Origin: Syngnathus acus
Taxonomy: Eukaryota > Chordata > Actinopteri > Syngnathiformes > Syngnathidae
Assembly (NCBI RefSeq): GCF_901709675.1
Contig: NC_051090.1
Coordinates: 5,847,842-5,911,841, forward strand
Length of the DNA: 64,000 nucleotides
Reading direction: 5' to 3'
Shown piece after piece: positions 1 to 13,130 of the stretch (position 1 is the first letter of the stretch; each line of letters starts with the position of its first letter). The position numbers and the translations under genes were made by a program. The notes below the pieces were generated by a model that searched no databases, was not told where the DNA came from, and saw nothing but the letters and a program-made list of their open reading frames with translations.

Positions 1-3000
1 CGTGTGGGTTTGCCCGTCAAGCCCACCCCACCCTCGCTCTCTGGCTGGCTCCGAGCCCTCGTCGGCACACGCCAGCCTCAGCCTGCTTTTGGCAGAGAAA
101 AGGCTTTTTGAATCCCAGCAAAGTAATCAATCGCCGCTCAGCTCCGTGCCTGAGTGAGCCGGGGCAGAGCGACGTGGAGCCGGGCTCGAGGAGAGTGATT
201 GCAGCCTCAGGCGCTATGGTAATAGGATGCCTGCACAGCACTGTGTATATAAATTAGCTATTACTGAGTGTCCTCTGTACATTTGCATTGGTGTGTGTAT
301 CGCGAAGCCTGGCCCTGCCCGCTGCCTCCTACACGTCGAACAACAAATTGGGCTTTGATTGTATTGATTATTAACTTTTCAAATGTCCCCACTAATTGCC
401 ACTTATAGGACCATTTAGATTTACAGCTGTTTCATCAAATTTGGATCGATTACAAAGGAAGCAAGATCATCAAGCGGACAAGGAAAACAATAAAGTGGCA
501 AAAGATATCAATATGGAGTCATCACAAACGTTCTCAGTTTAGATACAAGAAGATGTATACAGCACACACACAGACACACACTCACACACACACTGGTAGT
601 GGGATACATTGAGGGCACCGTGAGGGAATCTATACATTCAAACACGATTTCACGATTGTGAAATCGGCCAATGTCATTACTACACGGCCCGCAATACAAT
701 GCACTCAGTTTTACCCATCGGCTAATTAGCCACTTTGTTATTGCAGTCTTTAGCCTCTGCGTAACCTTTTTGTTGAAAAACAAAACAAGCATCATTGTAG
801 TGTTTTTTTGCTCCTTTTCTTCCTCTCTTGTGTAGTTAAGGAAACCCACATTGCTTTGAACAATGCACGACTAATTAGTGGGGTATATTTAAATAAATTA
901 CAGAGTCTAGTAAAGCATGTGAAATATGTTTCCTATAGTCAAATCATAATAATAATGATAAAGAACCGGTTGGGGGTTTATGTGTCAGACAGACAAGAAG
1001 GGGGAGCTCTTGCTTCCTCAAACAGGCTTTACCTGGCAAGCAACACTGGTCACAGTTATTGCACAGACATGCATTCCCTAAATAGCATTACAGTGCAATT
1101 CATTTTGGTTATGGCATGTAAGAAGTAAATGACGAAACATTCTATATCAGGCTGTGTGGACATCAGAAATATTATTTGGAAAATAAAATCGAATTAATTT
1201 GACTACCTGCTAGCAACCAGCTAATATGTGGTGAGCCTGTTGGTACATAAATTATGTATAGTCAAATAAAATATAACACAAGAGCAAGCAATTGTGTCGT
1301 GCTATCGTCTCATGAAAACCAGAAAATGAAAATATCACATTACAAGAGAAAACATTTTATCCACTTTGACCTCCCCAACTTCTTTTGTAAGCAACCTTTA
1401 GCCAACCAACTGCCTGCTATGTCTTCAATGAGACACAAAGACGTAAGAATATACTGACATTCTCCAATTCTCTACTGTCTGGAGATAACAGATTACATAA
1501 CACATGCAATCAATCAGTGGCGGAGTTGTTTTTGCAATAACTAACAAGATCCAAATAGGCTTTTTCTTTAAGTGAGAATAAGAACGGGAGAGCAATTGTT
1601 TTGCTTTGCCGCTACAGAATTCGATGACACTGCAGGACCAGGAGGTTTTTATAGGCTGCGTAAGTGACTGCAGCTCCTTGGCTATAAACACAATCTGTTT
1701 CACTTTCCAGTCTTGGGTTAGCTTGCGTGTGTGTCACTAGCAGAGATGGAAAGATGAAACCATGTTGCTGCCATGTCCTAGTTAAGGCTACACGCTGCGC
1801 ATTACGATATTGTATATGGACAGATGGAGGGAGTGGTTGAGTGATCCTATCAAGGGCGTTTCTTCTGCTCCCATTATCTCTATGTCAAGACAAGTGGAAT
1901 TCTTCAATGCATGTTTAAGCGTGAGATGAGCAATGAGCATAAAATCGCAGTATCAACCACAAAGCTTTGCTTAAACCTTCTGGAAAAAAATGTTTGAAAA
2001 CAAACAGTGGAGCAACACATGTAGACAGACAATGCAAGAGTGCTCACAAGCATATATTCTTTATCCTCTGCAAAAAACAACTATTACTCCAGTTTTTGGA
2101 CGACTTGTGACTATTTCCATCTATGTCTGTAATATAGCGCAACCAAGTGGCACACATCAGACAAAGCCATACAACCACAATAATTAAAAAAAATCTGACA
2201 TTTTACTATTTTGTTTCATCTGCATTTTTAAAATGTACAAAAAATCTGAATGTTATTTTCTCATGAAAAAAATGATGAAAAATCCGATTAATTGTATTCC
2301 AATTCTTCATGGGGAACAATGACTTGGTAGGAATGTTTCAAGTTCTGAGTGTACAAACGTGTATTTCAACTACTACAACTACACACATAAAATATGTTGA
2401 CAATATTCCACAGATTTTCCAAAGTCAAACCACTTTTGTGGCTTTAACCCTCAAAGTCGTGAAACTCCATCTCACTGATCGGCTACGACGGCCATGCACA
2501 AAGACACATGCAGCGGACTCCCATTCGGACAAATCTACATGCAAAGCTGCGTCAAAGACAAAAAAAACACATCGCACAACACTCTGGAGCACAAAGTGCT
2601 TGTCAGTCTCCAACTGTGAGTGGCGGAGAGCTCCGGCTTTAAGTGCTCGACCTCACAAGTGTGCTTCAGCCGCCGCTTCTCGCATGCTAATTTGCAAAGA
2701 GAGAACTGGCTAATTGTTATGGACCGTCCGCGCCCTTCCCTCCGCCCTGCCTCTTCACCATGAACCCCTCCTCGTCACACACCTTAATGGATTAACCACA
2801 CGCTGTTGTGTCTCCACACTCTCTTTTTTTTTTTTTTTTTTTTTTATCCTCGACCGGCTCACAAGGATTCCTATTTGCTTTGGCCTAGAAATGTTGAATA
2901 TCCCGGTCTGAGCAAAGATTAAACACGAGCATGACATTGTGTGCCGAGGCACAATATTCAGCCGGCCAATGTGTCGTTTGACGATAACACGAGGAAAGAG

Positions 3001-4057
3001 AAGACAAAATAGCATCCGTCGTTTATCAGATTTGAATATGCAGTAGTGTGCGTAGCGATAATAGTTTTGCTTTTGGCTCCTTGTTACCTGTCACACGACG
3101 CTATCCGACACCTGTCTTGTCTTCTCTCCGCATATAAGACTTTCTTATTAAAAAGTGAAGATGCAAGCTGAGATGTTGCAAAGAAAGAAAACTACCACTT
3201 GTTTTACAAGAGAATGAGAAACTTGTCGGCTTGGTAACAAATACCCCCCCCCCTAAACAAATCCACAAGACTAAATGTAATTCAAATTTGCACTGCCAAC
3301 AAAGCTCAATGAAAAACTAAAGGTGGGCTAATGAGCAAAATCTATTTTACAGCCTCACAACATGGATGGCCTCTCTAGATTTACCCTTCAAAGATATTAT
3401 ATATTTCGTTGCTCTTTATGAGTGTCAACATCGTTCATTTAAATGACATTGACATTTATTGCATTTTATGTCCTTGTGTAACAATTATCATTATTGTGGT
3501 AATATCTTTTATTTTGTCAACCACAGAGAGGAAGCTGAGATCGGATATAAAAATTGCCGCGCCCCGATTTTTCTTCTGTTGACTTCATGTAAATTCCAAT
3601 AGAAGTAAAACAATAAACCAACTGAGATAAAATATTGAAGAATGGAGCCGTCTATTTGGGTGAAGGCCTCCATTTGTTTAGATGTGGGCGACGCAACTGG
3701 CATTTATTGAGATATGGCCTTTATTAGAGTCGAGGTCACTATTTGTTTTACGGTCTACAAGTCCAATACTCGCATTGTTCTCTCTTCCCATCCCCCCCTA
3801 TCTATATTATTTGTCTCTAGGGTGGGTTGGTGGGATTCTACTGAATCTAATGACTCAAAGGCTTTCGTCTCAGCAACATAACACTGCCTGTATTGTTCAA
3901 TGTGCTCCTGTAAATCAATCGAAAAACCTTCAGGTCACAACACTAATGAGCTCGGAAATCGATATACAAGCATGGAAGTTTGTTGTTAGTACATAGGTGC
4001 CATACAATTACATTTTTTTCTCACCTCATTTAGTGATTAGCACCAAATGTTTACTTG

Positions 4058-4093
4058 GTTACCATGACAACCACTTCCGAAAAGGGGGCGGGG
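4058..4093. promoter_or_regulatory. X-box-like, ETS and GC-box cluster
   Basis: GTTACCATGACAAC (4058-4071) resembles the palindromic RFX X-box (GTNRCC, short spacer, RGYAAC) with one mismatch in the right half-site. It is followed at once by ACTTCCG, an ETS-type core, and then by GGGGCGGGG (4084-4092), an Sp/KLF GC box. These elements together within 36 bases are typical of TATA-less vertebrate promoters. No gene start is recognised next to them, so function is an inference from motif clustering alone. Confidence 0.3.
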
Positions 4094-5260
4094 CAGAATT
4101 GTGGCAACACCACTTTCCGAGAAAGTTTAGTTTGGCTGATTCAAAATGAAAACTTAACAGCAGTCCCCTGAGTCCAATATATTTGATAATGACGCCGTGT
4201 GCTGCTTAGCTAGGCTCTTCTCCATTGCCCTTGAAGGACAGATTTAGTTGCTCTTTACAAGCTCTGGCAGCCCAAGCATATTTCTGGGCTACTCAGACTG
4301 ATGATGGTCTCTTTGCTGGCAGGTGTCCACCCTCTACCGGGAACAACAAATGAGAATTGCAGGCTTCAACTTGTCCGTCTGTCCGGAGACAATCTCAGAC
4401 ATCAAGCGGTTATTAGCATGATGACGGAGGAGGTTCGAAACAACGAGCGGTTTGGACTTTGTTGACCGCTGATGCTTGCGTCAGTGTTAAGAGCAGCTTT
4501 TATTTCCATGAATCAATGTGCGGATACTGATTTGAGGTAATTTCATGGTCCAAGGCACAGCGCACCTGCACTGCTGTTGTATGTAAAAATCAAATCGCCT
4601 GCCTCTCATCTGTCTGCTCAACAAAAGAAGAAAAGGCCACGTGGTTCTACTCTGCCGCACTGGCACTGTATTTAAAACCGCGGCGGTGCAAATGATGTTA
4701 AATTATCTCGGGATCACAGTCAACTTCACGGTGAGTCATCCAAAAAACTAAATGGGCATCGTTGAGGTAATAAATGGCCTGACAAACTACAGGAAGTTAC
4801 TCGGAGTATTGAGAAAATTTTCCGTATGAAAATAACATTCATTGTAAGTTCAAAATCACGCTATTGTCCTTTTGGATTGAATTATTATATTTGGCAAAAA
4901 ACACAACAATCACCGGATTTTCTCTATGTCACCAACATTTTACTAAAACTAGCAAACCCTTCTATGCCTTCATGAAAGTTTCCCTTAAATTCACCCTATC
5001 GAGATGAGTAAATAAAGTAGCAAGGCATCAACTTAACCGTATCCATGTCACAGTTCGTGGGGAAAAAAACCTCCTTGGATCAGAAGTGAATTCTTCATGC
5101 TGATCCTGGATGGGGCTATACGCTACATTTGTCACAGCCGCTTCAAGCCTTCACATTAACGCAAAGCTTCTTGGTGCGAAAGGCTTCGGCTTTGCGGTCT
5201 CCACGTGTTGCTGTCACAGTAAGAGTGTGATCATCGTAGAAGAAATGTTGATTTTTGTTT

Positions 5261-5324
5261 AACTCATTCGTTTGGTTCAAATGGATATTTGACGTCTCTA
5301 GCCGTCATTGGCAGTGAACGAGTT
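5261..5324. repeat. Short palindromic dispersed-repeat fragment
   Basis: AACTCATTCG at 5261-5270 is matched in inverted orientation by TGAACGAGTT at 5315-5324 (8 of 10 pairs). The interior contains GACGTCTCTAGCCGTCATTG. This resembles a short interspersed sequence common in some percomorph fish, with ends like AACTCATTCACTGCC and an internal GACGTC. The family assignment is from memory and not aligned. Confidence 0.4.
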
Positions 5325-8113
5325 GATGAGTAAACCAGTCTCCAAATATTGCATTTTTCAAGATGTGTCTTTCGACCTTCAAGCTTCCACTCGACTATGG
5401 TTTTATATTTTTGGGACTAGATAATGACAGGTCTTAGAGGCTATAACCAAACCGAAATGAAAGGTGCCCAGAGAGGCTTAGCTTGCCATTGGCTGTTAGA
5501 TTCTAGCATGTGTGCTGGCACTCAGCAGGTATTCTCGACAGGCTTCTGGTGGATTATTGTCCATTTGGACAGCAGAGTGTCCGCAGCTTGAGGTGACATT
5601 CAACTTCATTCAACTTCAGCCGCCCGGCAGCTTACATCCCGGCTGTCGGCTTTAAACAATGTATGCTTTGTGCGGTCATTTTGCGAGGATAAAAGTATGG
5701 ATCCGAGCACAATAGCTTGAGGTTAAAGTAGAGCTGGAGTAAGATTGGTCGTTTGAGTATAGCAAAGTGCGAAAGGAGAGCAGCACGTTTTGCATTTGAT
5801 CCCGGTCGGGGTACATCCATGCTCACAGGGTGACTGCTGGGGTCCATCTGGCGACGGCTTTAATCAACCCACACACGCACATGCCCACATATAGACCAAT
5901 TTTTTGCCCTCGCCATATTCATTGTATTATTCCGTGCAGTCAGTTCTAGCCTTCACTAACCTCCACCGCAGAGATTAGGTGAGAAAATTACAATTCAAAC
6001 ATCACGTGCCAACGAATCGTGATCATTTCCTCTCAAACGACTCACACTAGCAGCTCTCCATTAAAGGCTCGGCTATATACGGCTTTTGATAAGGCATAAC
6101 CTTTTAGAAACGACACATATCCAAGCATCATTTGCAGGCATGGCCCGTAGCACCGCTAGGATAAAAACATGGAGAGGCTCGGCAAAACCCGGCTCTTGAA
6201 ATGTCACTTCATGCTTAACCGCCCTTTCTCATGCTCGGAGAAAATTCAGTGGGCAATGTAGAAAAGGGGAAAATAAAAATCCAGCGGGTTTCACTTAAAT
6301 GCCTTCATGCTTGGGCTATTCAATGTTGCTGGAACACTTCAAGAAAAAATGAAGCAATACAAAAATTCCTATTTAAGAACAATGAGGTCGTTTATACTAT
6401 GCGCTAGCTACAGCTAGCAATACGACAAACATGCTAACGCGCCTAAAATGGCACCACCCCTGAGCTAATTTCACCGCAAAATTAAACAAACATAGCTGAC
6501 ATCAAACACACTTTTCCTAGGAATTCATATTGGGCCAAAGTTTTAACAACTGCAGGAATATGTACTTGTAAAGATTTGCTAAAAACGGTTACCAAGCTGT
6601 CCGGAATTTACTATTTGTATAAATCAACTGATTTTTGGTTTATTTGTAAATACTTTAATTTATCAAAAACATCATTTTTATATATTTTCTTGAGAATATT
6701 TTATTTAACTTAATACCATACACCACTTTGTAACAGCATGAAATATATTTAATTAATCCGATATTTGTATAATATTGCGATAATCCGTCGGCAAATAAAC
6801 AAAGAGCAAATTTAGGTTTTGCATATTTAGCTCATACGTCAAAACCAAAATATATAAACCAGGATTTGTTTTCTCTTGCTTTGTCTCTTTTTGAACTTGC
6901 TTGGAAAAGTATGAACCCTAAAACAGACTGAATTAATTCTAGAAGGTTCCACGGCATCCATAACAAATAATATAAACTCGAGAAAGTTGGGCCATTAAGT
7001 TGTTTCATGTTGTTCGCAAAAGTCACACATTCATCACTTAGTCACGGTGACAGCAGATGCGTCGCCTCATCCTCGGCAATTAGCGAATCGATAACAAAAA
7101 CACAATTGGTCATCTAACTATCTCTTTCAAGGAGACTTAAACGACGTTGTTTATCAACATGCCAGAATGGTCGACAAAGGCCATTTCTCACGTATTGGCT
7201 GGCATTTGTCAGCTCAGCATCAACACGCTCATTTCCCAACACAGGGTTGTTGCATCTTGCCTAATAAGGGGTCTTCACCCGCAAAATCTCCAAAGTACAA
7301 TATCGCAAATTGGTGTTCCAAAGGGCATCGTCTTTGAGAAGGAAATTGAATGTTGCTTCAGGCGGGCACATTTGGTTTTCATTACAAATTGGACTCTGAT
7401 TTGTCAGCCATGACAGAGTTGAAGTTATCATGGCAGATTATCCAGGACACGGGCAGGCCAGTGATGTCTAATAGCGCTTTTGTCAATCTTTGTAAGGCTG
7501 ACATGCAGTCTAAACATAAATTTATGCCACTGTCACTTCATGTCACAATAAATCAACTAAATAGGATAGAAAATAAAAATGGTGTTATAGGCTTTTTCTC
7601 ACCAAGCCTAATAATATAATTTCTACTGGTCATTATCCAAGAAAACAGAAAAATAGTTTCTGAAATTAAATGTTTTCTCCGACCCGCTCGACTAAGCTGG
7701 ATTTTGCGGAATTAAGCAGAAAGAATGAATAGCAGTAAGTCCAATTGTTTTGCTTATTCAAACTATTCAATTGCACATGTAAACAGTGACTGGAGATAAA
7801 TTCTCACTAGACTGAAGTAATTACGTGCGTCTGAAAGCTTCATTTATGGCCGAGGTTTTATGCCATTTCCTCATATCGGTCTCGAAATGTAAAAATTAAA
7901 AAGTCTTAAAGACTTCCGCTTCGATTTATTAACAAACGTGTCAGTCACGATTATGTTCAAATCGTATTCTAAACAGAAAGACGACGCGGAGGTCGGAGTA
8001 CATTAGAGCGGTGACCTTTGGGTGGGCGTGGGCTTAGACACCCGTGAAGCCGCCGCGCCCAGTGTATGTGCCAAATTGGGTGTGAATGAATAGCTCGGGG
8101 TGGCGTGTTTGTT

Positions 8114-8142
8114 TGCATGCATGTGCGTGCGTGCGTGCGTGT
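8114..8142. repeat. TGCG/TGCA microsatellite
   Basis: A run of TGCA and then TGCG tetranucleotides lies within a locally GC-rich stretch. It is an alternating purine-pyrimidine tract and has no coding signal. Confidence 0.8.
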
Positions 8143-10560
8143 TTGCGACGGTGCGGACACCTGCTCCTTTCTGTCGTGATGGCTCCCAAAGGGACATAGG
8201 CTCAGCTGCTAATCGCCAGGCCCTCCCTGCAGCACTGGTGGCCGGCACATTTACGCACGCAGACACATACGTGAAGTCTATAACCCCCCCCCCCCCCCAT
8301 AGTGTCTCTCTGTGTTCCCTGCAACTGACGCACCACATGTGCTTATATCGAGAGCAAACATGACAAGATTTATACACACGTTGTAGTTTGATACACGCTG
8401 TAGGGCGCCGCCCCGATAGATTATCGCAAAATTTCCGACATAACGTCAATAAACCGCATTTGTTTTGGACAGCAACCCAAACATTTGCGTATCTACGCAT
8501 TCCGAGCATCTTTTGATCGTTCGGGCTAGCTGCACCTGCGTTAAGCCGCGGCGTCTAAATGAGCTAATTTTCCAAGATGTAGAGAACACAGCAATCAAGG
8601 ATAAGAGGAAAATCGACGTGTAGCAGATGGAAGGAGGTAATCGTTATCGTGCTATAAGAGATGACCTCCATCTATTTAGAGGCAAACGTTTCTGTTCCTT
8701 GTTGGGTTCAGCCGAGTGGAAAAAGTGAAGCACGCCTAGCCACTTGTCTCCCTCTTTCTGTTTTTTTTTTTTTTTTTGGGCGGAAATGTTGAAGCAGAGG
8801 GAAAAATTTGAGTTGCCAAACAAAGCCTCGTGTCACATCGAGAACGTTAGCTGCCTGCAGTGGGCAATCAGCGACGCTTTCTAGAAATTAACAACATTCA
8901 GCTGGGAAGCACGGCGGCGCACTGCAGCTTTTTAAACGTGGCCTTCTTGAAAATTAAATCTCGGCTGACTGAAATATGGAACCATTTGCAATTCAGATTC
9001 GACTCCCGTGCTCCTTTCATTTCATCGTCTTTGTCTAAGGTTAGACGGCTGGGCTTGCGTGGTCATTTTGAATCTGTACACGCAGTTTTGAATTTTCAAT
9101 GTAGCGCAACACTTGATTTGAAATTACGAGTAGGATGTATGTATTGTGAATCAAAAATAATAGTCACAATTTAGATTTAGGCATCATATTGCCTGTAGCC
9201 CATCACCATGTGAAAGAATGTGATGCTGCATTCTAATGAGAAACGGACCAGAATTTTCCAGTGCATTTGTCTAATGTATGCAAATGATCTCTCCGAGCTT
9301 AATTACGGCACCATTAATCACGATGGTCTTCTCTAAACAGGGTAATCACACGCGCACGCACACACACACAAAATCACAAAAAAAAGAAAGCACACAGCTT
9401 GGCATGAGATGTAAGATGAGGAGTTATCCATTACAAGGCTGTTACCCCCCCTCACAGATTTCATTTATAATCACTGGCGTTAAATTCAAAGTGATTTTTA
9501 AACTTGGAACCGGCCCGCCTCAATTTTTGCATTCCCCCACGCCCATACAAAGCAACAAATGTGTAAACATGCCAATCATTCTTGTGTATAAAACTCAACT
9601 TATTACTACTTTTCAACAATCATGGGGACGGAAGCTTACGATAACACGACGAGTCTTAATAGGCAATTTGGACAACAAAATCCAGAGATAGATTGCTTTG
9701 AACTATTGTAAGAATGCAGCAAGAGCAAAAAAAAAAAAAAAAAACACTTTTGAAGCTCAACTCCACATAGACGTATTCCAGCGCTTATCCTCGGCGCGCA
9801 TTTGCATCGAGTTTTCCAAAACCCCCCTTGGGTATCGTCAGTAGGATGACAGCGGGTTATGAAAGCTTCCGGGAAGCTTTGGGGTGTGGATCTGAGCCAG
9901 TTTGAAGGGGAGGCACCCATGTCGCCTTAACGCGGCGAGTCAGGGAATTTTTATTTTTTTTTTTTTTGCTTAAATGCTCTGTGTTTTCTTCTTTCCTACT
10001 TCATCATTCCCTCCCCTTGAAGTTATCTCTCTATCGGGACTGTCAGCGGAATGTTGACATCAATGGAAATAATTCCACGCGTCTCCAAGTCTTCCCGTAA
10101 TGACGATCTGCCAGTTCTCATTCATCACTTCACAAACCAATTGGATTTTTCCCCGGCAAAGCATCCCCCCCCCCCCAAAAAAAAAAAATCACAACACTGA
10201 TTTATTCAAGCCATGCAGACACACATGCACGTTTTTGCAAACACACACAAACACCTCAAATTCCCTCGATTGCAGTCAGTCTGGCGGAGACTAAAGTCGG
10301 AGTAGGCGTAGGGTAATTGAACAAACACAACAATGTAAATATTTACTAATACCGTCCATTGAGAATACAAACTGGATTGCACAATTGATTTGTTCTCTCT
10401 CTGCTCTTTTACTCCCGTTCTCACCCACACACAAACAACTGCCCCCCCCCACCCCTCCACCTTTGCTTCTTTTCATGATATTACAACGCACGCCTGTGTT
10501 CATTAAAAAAAAATGGAGACTTGGATATGGAGATACAGTGCTCTGTCTATATCCTCTTAC

Positions 10561-10701
10561 CAGGGATGACCTGTAGCCCGTCTGGGCGGGCGATGACGGG
10601 AGATCCCTGGGAAATAGCGGCGAGTGCGACTCGGGGACGGAGCCCACGCCACTGGCTGCTAGTCCCGAGAGCTGCCCGTACCTCGCCATCATCTTGAGAT
10701 G
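10561..10701 (-). CDS. Unidentified exon-like reading frame on the minus strand
   Basis: Read on the minus strand, this GC-rich segment has an open frame starting with two methionine codons (first ATG at 10692) and running 44 codons to a consensus donor, CTG|GTAAGAGG, at 10561. An AG (CAG at 10704-10702) lies just before HLK-MMARYG, so the segment could be an internal exon, or a first exon using the tandem ATGs. The peptide begins MMARYGQLSG, continues with LAASGVGSVPESHSPLF, and is rich in Ser and Pro. I do not recognise it. A weaker alternative is the + strand frame starting ATGACCTGTAGC, which also stays open but has less natural composition. The location, about 4.5 kb upstream of agbl4 in divergent orientation, would suit a 5' exon of the neighbouring gene (ELAVL4 in other vertebrates). 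Nothing in the peptide proves that. Confidence 0.25.
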
Positions 10702-11780
10702 CTGCTCACAGAACACACACACACGCTCACGCATTGACGTGGGAGGAGAAGGGAGGGGAAGAAGGTGAAAGGAGGGGGGGGGGGGGGAGATAACAGCAGG
10801 TAGGAAGGACGATGATGAATATTAAAAGGACAGAGGGAGTGTGTATGAAGAAGGAAGCGATAGAGAGAAGGAGGGGATTAGGGAACATTTTTTTTCTTTC
10901 TTGGCTCTCACACACAAAAGCACGTGAACACACAAGCGCTCAAACTTACAAGCATGAGAAGGCACCAATTGGGTTTTGATCGGGTTTGATGGCTTCCTTG
11001 CGATGGGGTGATGTCAAGTATGGCCACTAGCTCTCTTCGTTTACTATGACAGCAGAGCAACTGCGTGTTCTCCATATGACCGTACATGAAAACGTGCCGC
11101 TATCGTCAATCGCAAGTGCACGGACATGCACACAAACGGACGCACACATGACAGAATGGCTGGCGGCAGACAGGTGAGGCATGGGAAGAAGGAGAAGAAA
11201 AAAAGATGTCTTTACCTCATTGCTCAGCAAAGCAGCGTTGAGTGTTCGGCTTATTTCGAACATGTCGGTACTTTTTTTTTCTCTGTCCTCTTAGTGTCGG
11301 CTTGTCCTCAGTTCTTTCCTCTTCTTTTCTTTGCTAAGGATTTGGGAGTCAGTCCCCGAAGCAGAAAAAAAAGAAAGAAAAATCAAGCAATAAAAAAAAC
11401 AAGCAGGAACCAAAAAAAAAAAAAAAAATCTGGTGGAGTCACTATGAAGTCCTTTATTTTCTCTTTCTTTTTCGCTCTCTCCTGTCTTTCAGATGCGCCC
11501 TGCTGGCTGCCGTTGCAATAATGTTTCTGTCCAGGATCCCCGCACACGTCTTGAGTCAATATTTTTCTCTCTCCTCCTTCTTCTTCTTTTTTTTTTTTTT
11601 AAATCTCCCAGGAGTCAGCACATTAAAACGTGAAGTCGGTAGGTCGGCTCGGCGGGCTGGCGTGCTGCCTTATCTTTCCCCCGCACACTGGCTCGCACAA
11701 TACGCTCCGATCCTCAAACTGCTTGCTAGCAGATTAGCTGTCCCGAAACATAGCACTTAGTTTAAACTCCCCTCCCTATT

Positions 11781-11806
11781 GCTCTCTCTCTCTCTTTCTC
11801 TCTCCC
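11781..11806. repeat. TC-rich microsatellite
   Basis: An interrupted run of TC dinucleotides within a pyrimidine-rich stretch, upstream of agbl4. Confidence 0.8.
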
Positions 11807-12926
11807 GCCCTCTCCTCCTCCCTGCATCACTCCCCCCTCTCCCCACCTCGTAGCATACAAAATAATGCAGCTTCAGTTCACCGCTGCTACCACAAGGTGG
11901 AAAGTCTGTTCCAGCACCACGGACAGCGCCACCGCCTTCCTCTGCGTGCCACTCCTTTACGTTTGATTCTTTTTTTCTTGTGTGTCTGATACACGGCAAG
12001 GGAATATTTGCACTTATGCAAGCACTCCCTCGTGGACCGTGAAAAACGCAGGGCGAGGATAAAAGGATTGGTTTGTGGTGTGAGGACTCATGTTTTCCAC
12101 TCTTGTTATCTAATTAACTAAAACCGGATTCAAATGTGGAAAGGGATTATGCAAGACGTTTGGCGGCGGGAAGCGTTTGGCATATGTTTGTGATAGGAAA
12201 GGAAGAGCAAAGTGAAAGGAAAGCTACCTTCGGGGGAGCAAGAGATGAAAAGCAGTGAGGGATGGGCTGGCTGATGTGAGCATCAAGGTCAGGCGGCCGT
12301 CCTCTTCCTCAGCAGGGTGTGGCATGGCCATGACAAAGCAGCCGGTCAGAGGCGCGGCCAACTACGCAAAAAAAAAAAAAAAGTCAAAACACACTTATGA
12401 GCCAAGAGTGTGACTCAGAATATTTCAACTTGGAGTCAAGGTGGACTGTATTTGCATCTAATATGCAAAACGTTGCTGAAATAAAAAGGCTGTGTTTTAC
12501 AATAGATCTGCTTAATGGGGGTCATGCTGCTGGAGTAATTGGCGCTATCATCTTCCGAGACGCTAATGTCAGTGGTGTGGTACAACTAGCTTTGTAATTA
12601 CCGACAATGATTCTTTTCTCGTGCTTTGAATTCTGCTTTAGCCATCAAGGAATCGGATTGGCAGGACCGGGCCGGTGAATAGTCTTTTATCGACACTGGA
12701 CCATCAGTTGAGATTGACAGCGTCTAATGGGATGGTGAACACTTTTATACACTAGCATTAAACTTAATTATCAACATTGCTTTTAATTATATTTAAAATA
12801 TTTTACAAAAAAAACAACGTGTTCGTCCAAAATAGGACATACAGTAATTGCTACCTTGTGATTGTTGGCAAAATATTGCGACGTTCATTCCCATTTGTCA
12901 TGTTCAAAACAATGCTTAGAGCATTG

Positions 12927-13130
12927 GTGTCAAACATAAGGCCTGGGGGGGCGTATACGGCCCGCCACATTATTTTGTGACCCGCGAAGACAAATTGTGC
13001 ATCAACTTTATTTGTCAATACTAAACCTATAAATTATGTTCACTGTGAAAACATAGAGGTATTGCTCGAAATTTTTATGATCATCCATCTTTTTAAAATA
13101 TTTGTACTAGTCTTTGATTTCAAAACTAGT
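12927..13130 (-). repeat. Dispersed repeat family, copy A (inverted relative to B-D)
   Basis: This begins GGTGTCAAACATAAGGCC, then has CGGCCCGCCACATTATTTTG and ACAAATTGTGCATCAAC. It is the reverse complement of the segment ending at 23889 over roughly 200 bases, and includes matching blocks such as GACAAATTGTGCATCAAC and TCAATACTAAA. The GTGTCAAA...GGCCCGCC signature is a familiar interspersed-repeat end in teleost genomes. The class is uncertain, though a non-autonomous DNA transposon is likely. Confidence 0.65.

Larger units (their letters stand above)
1..10560. other. Upstream intergenic DNA, left part
   Basis: I see no exon that I can assign in this stretch. GC-richer patches occur near 1-240, 2460-2760 and 8000-8540, and reading frames there are short and unlike known proteins. 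Simple tracts include a CA-rich tract (562-594), poly-T (2824-2845), a TGCG run (8114-8142) and poly-C (8284-8298). A promoter-like cluster at 4058-4093 and a short palindromic repeat at 5261-5324 are listed separately. In other vertebrates the gene divergent from AGBL4 is ELAVL4, so this stretch could hold its distal 5' flank or non-coding first exons on the minus strand. No RNA-recognition-motif coding sequence is visible to support that. Confidence 0.6.

Noticed and set aside
17-300. TATATAAA at 246-253 beside a GC-rich patch and a 74-codon minus-strand frame
   Set aside because: The canonical TATA orientation (+) leads to no coding frame, and the minus-strand peptide is unlike any known protein. 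The evidence is too weak for a promoter or gene call.
2309-2911. Overlapping 134-codon (+) and 62- to 86-codon frames
   Set aside because: Low-complexity Thr/Lys-rich translation, poly-T-derived Phe runs, no splice-site context and no family resemblance.
8003-8509. 168-codon minus-strand frame in a GC-rich stretch
   Set aside because: The frame results from GC richness and CA/TGCG repeats. It gives His/Thr/Ala-rich low-complexity peptide and opposite-strand frames are equally open.
11126-11521. 131-codon + strand frame
   Set aside because: It is mostly Lys/Phe runs from poly-A and poly-T tracts, with no recognisable domain.
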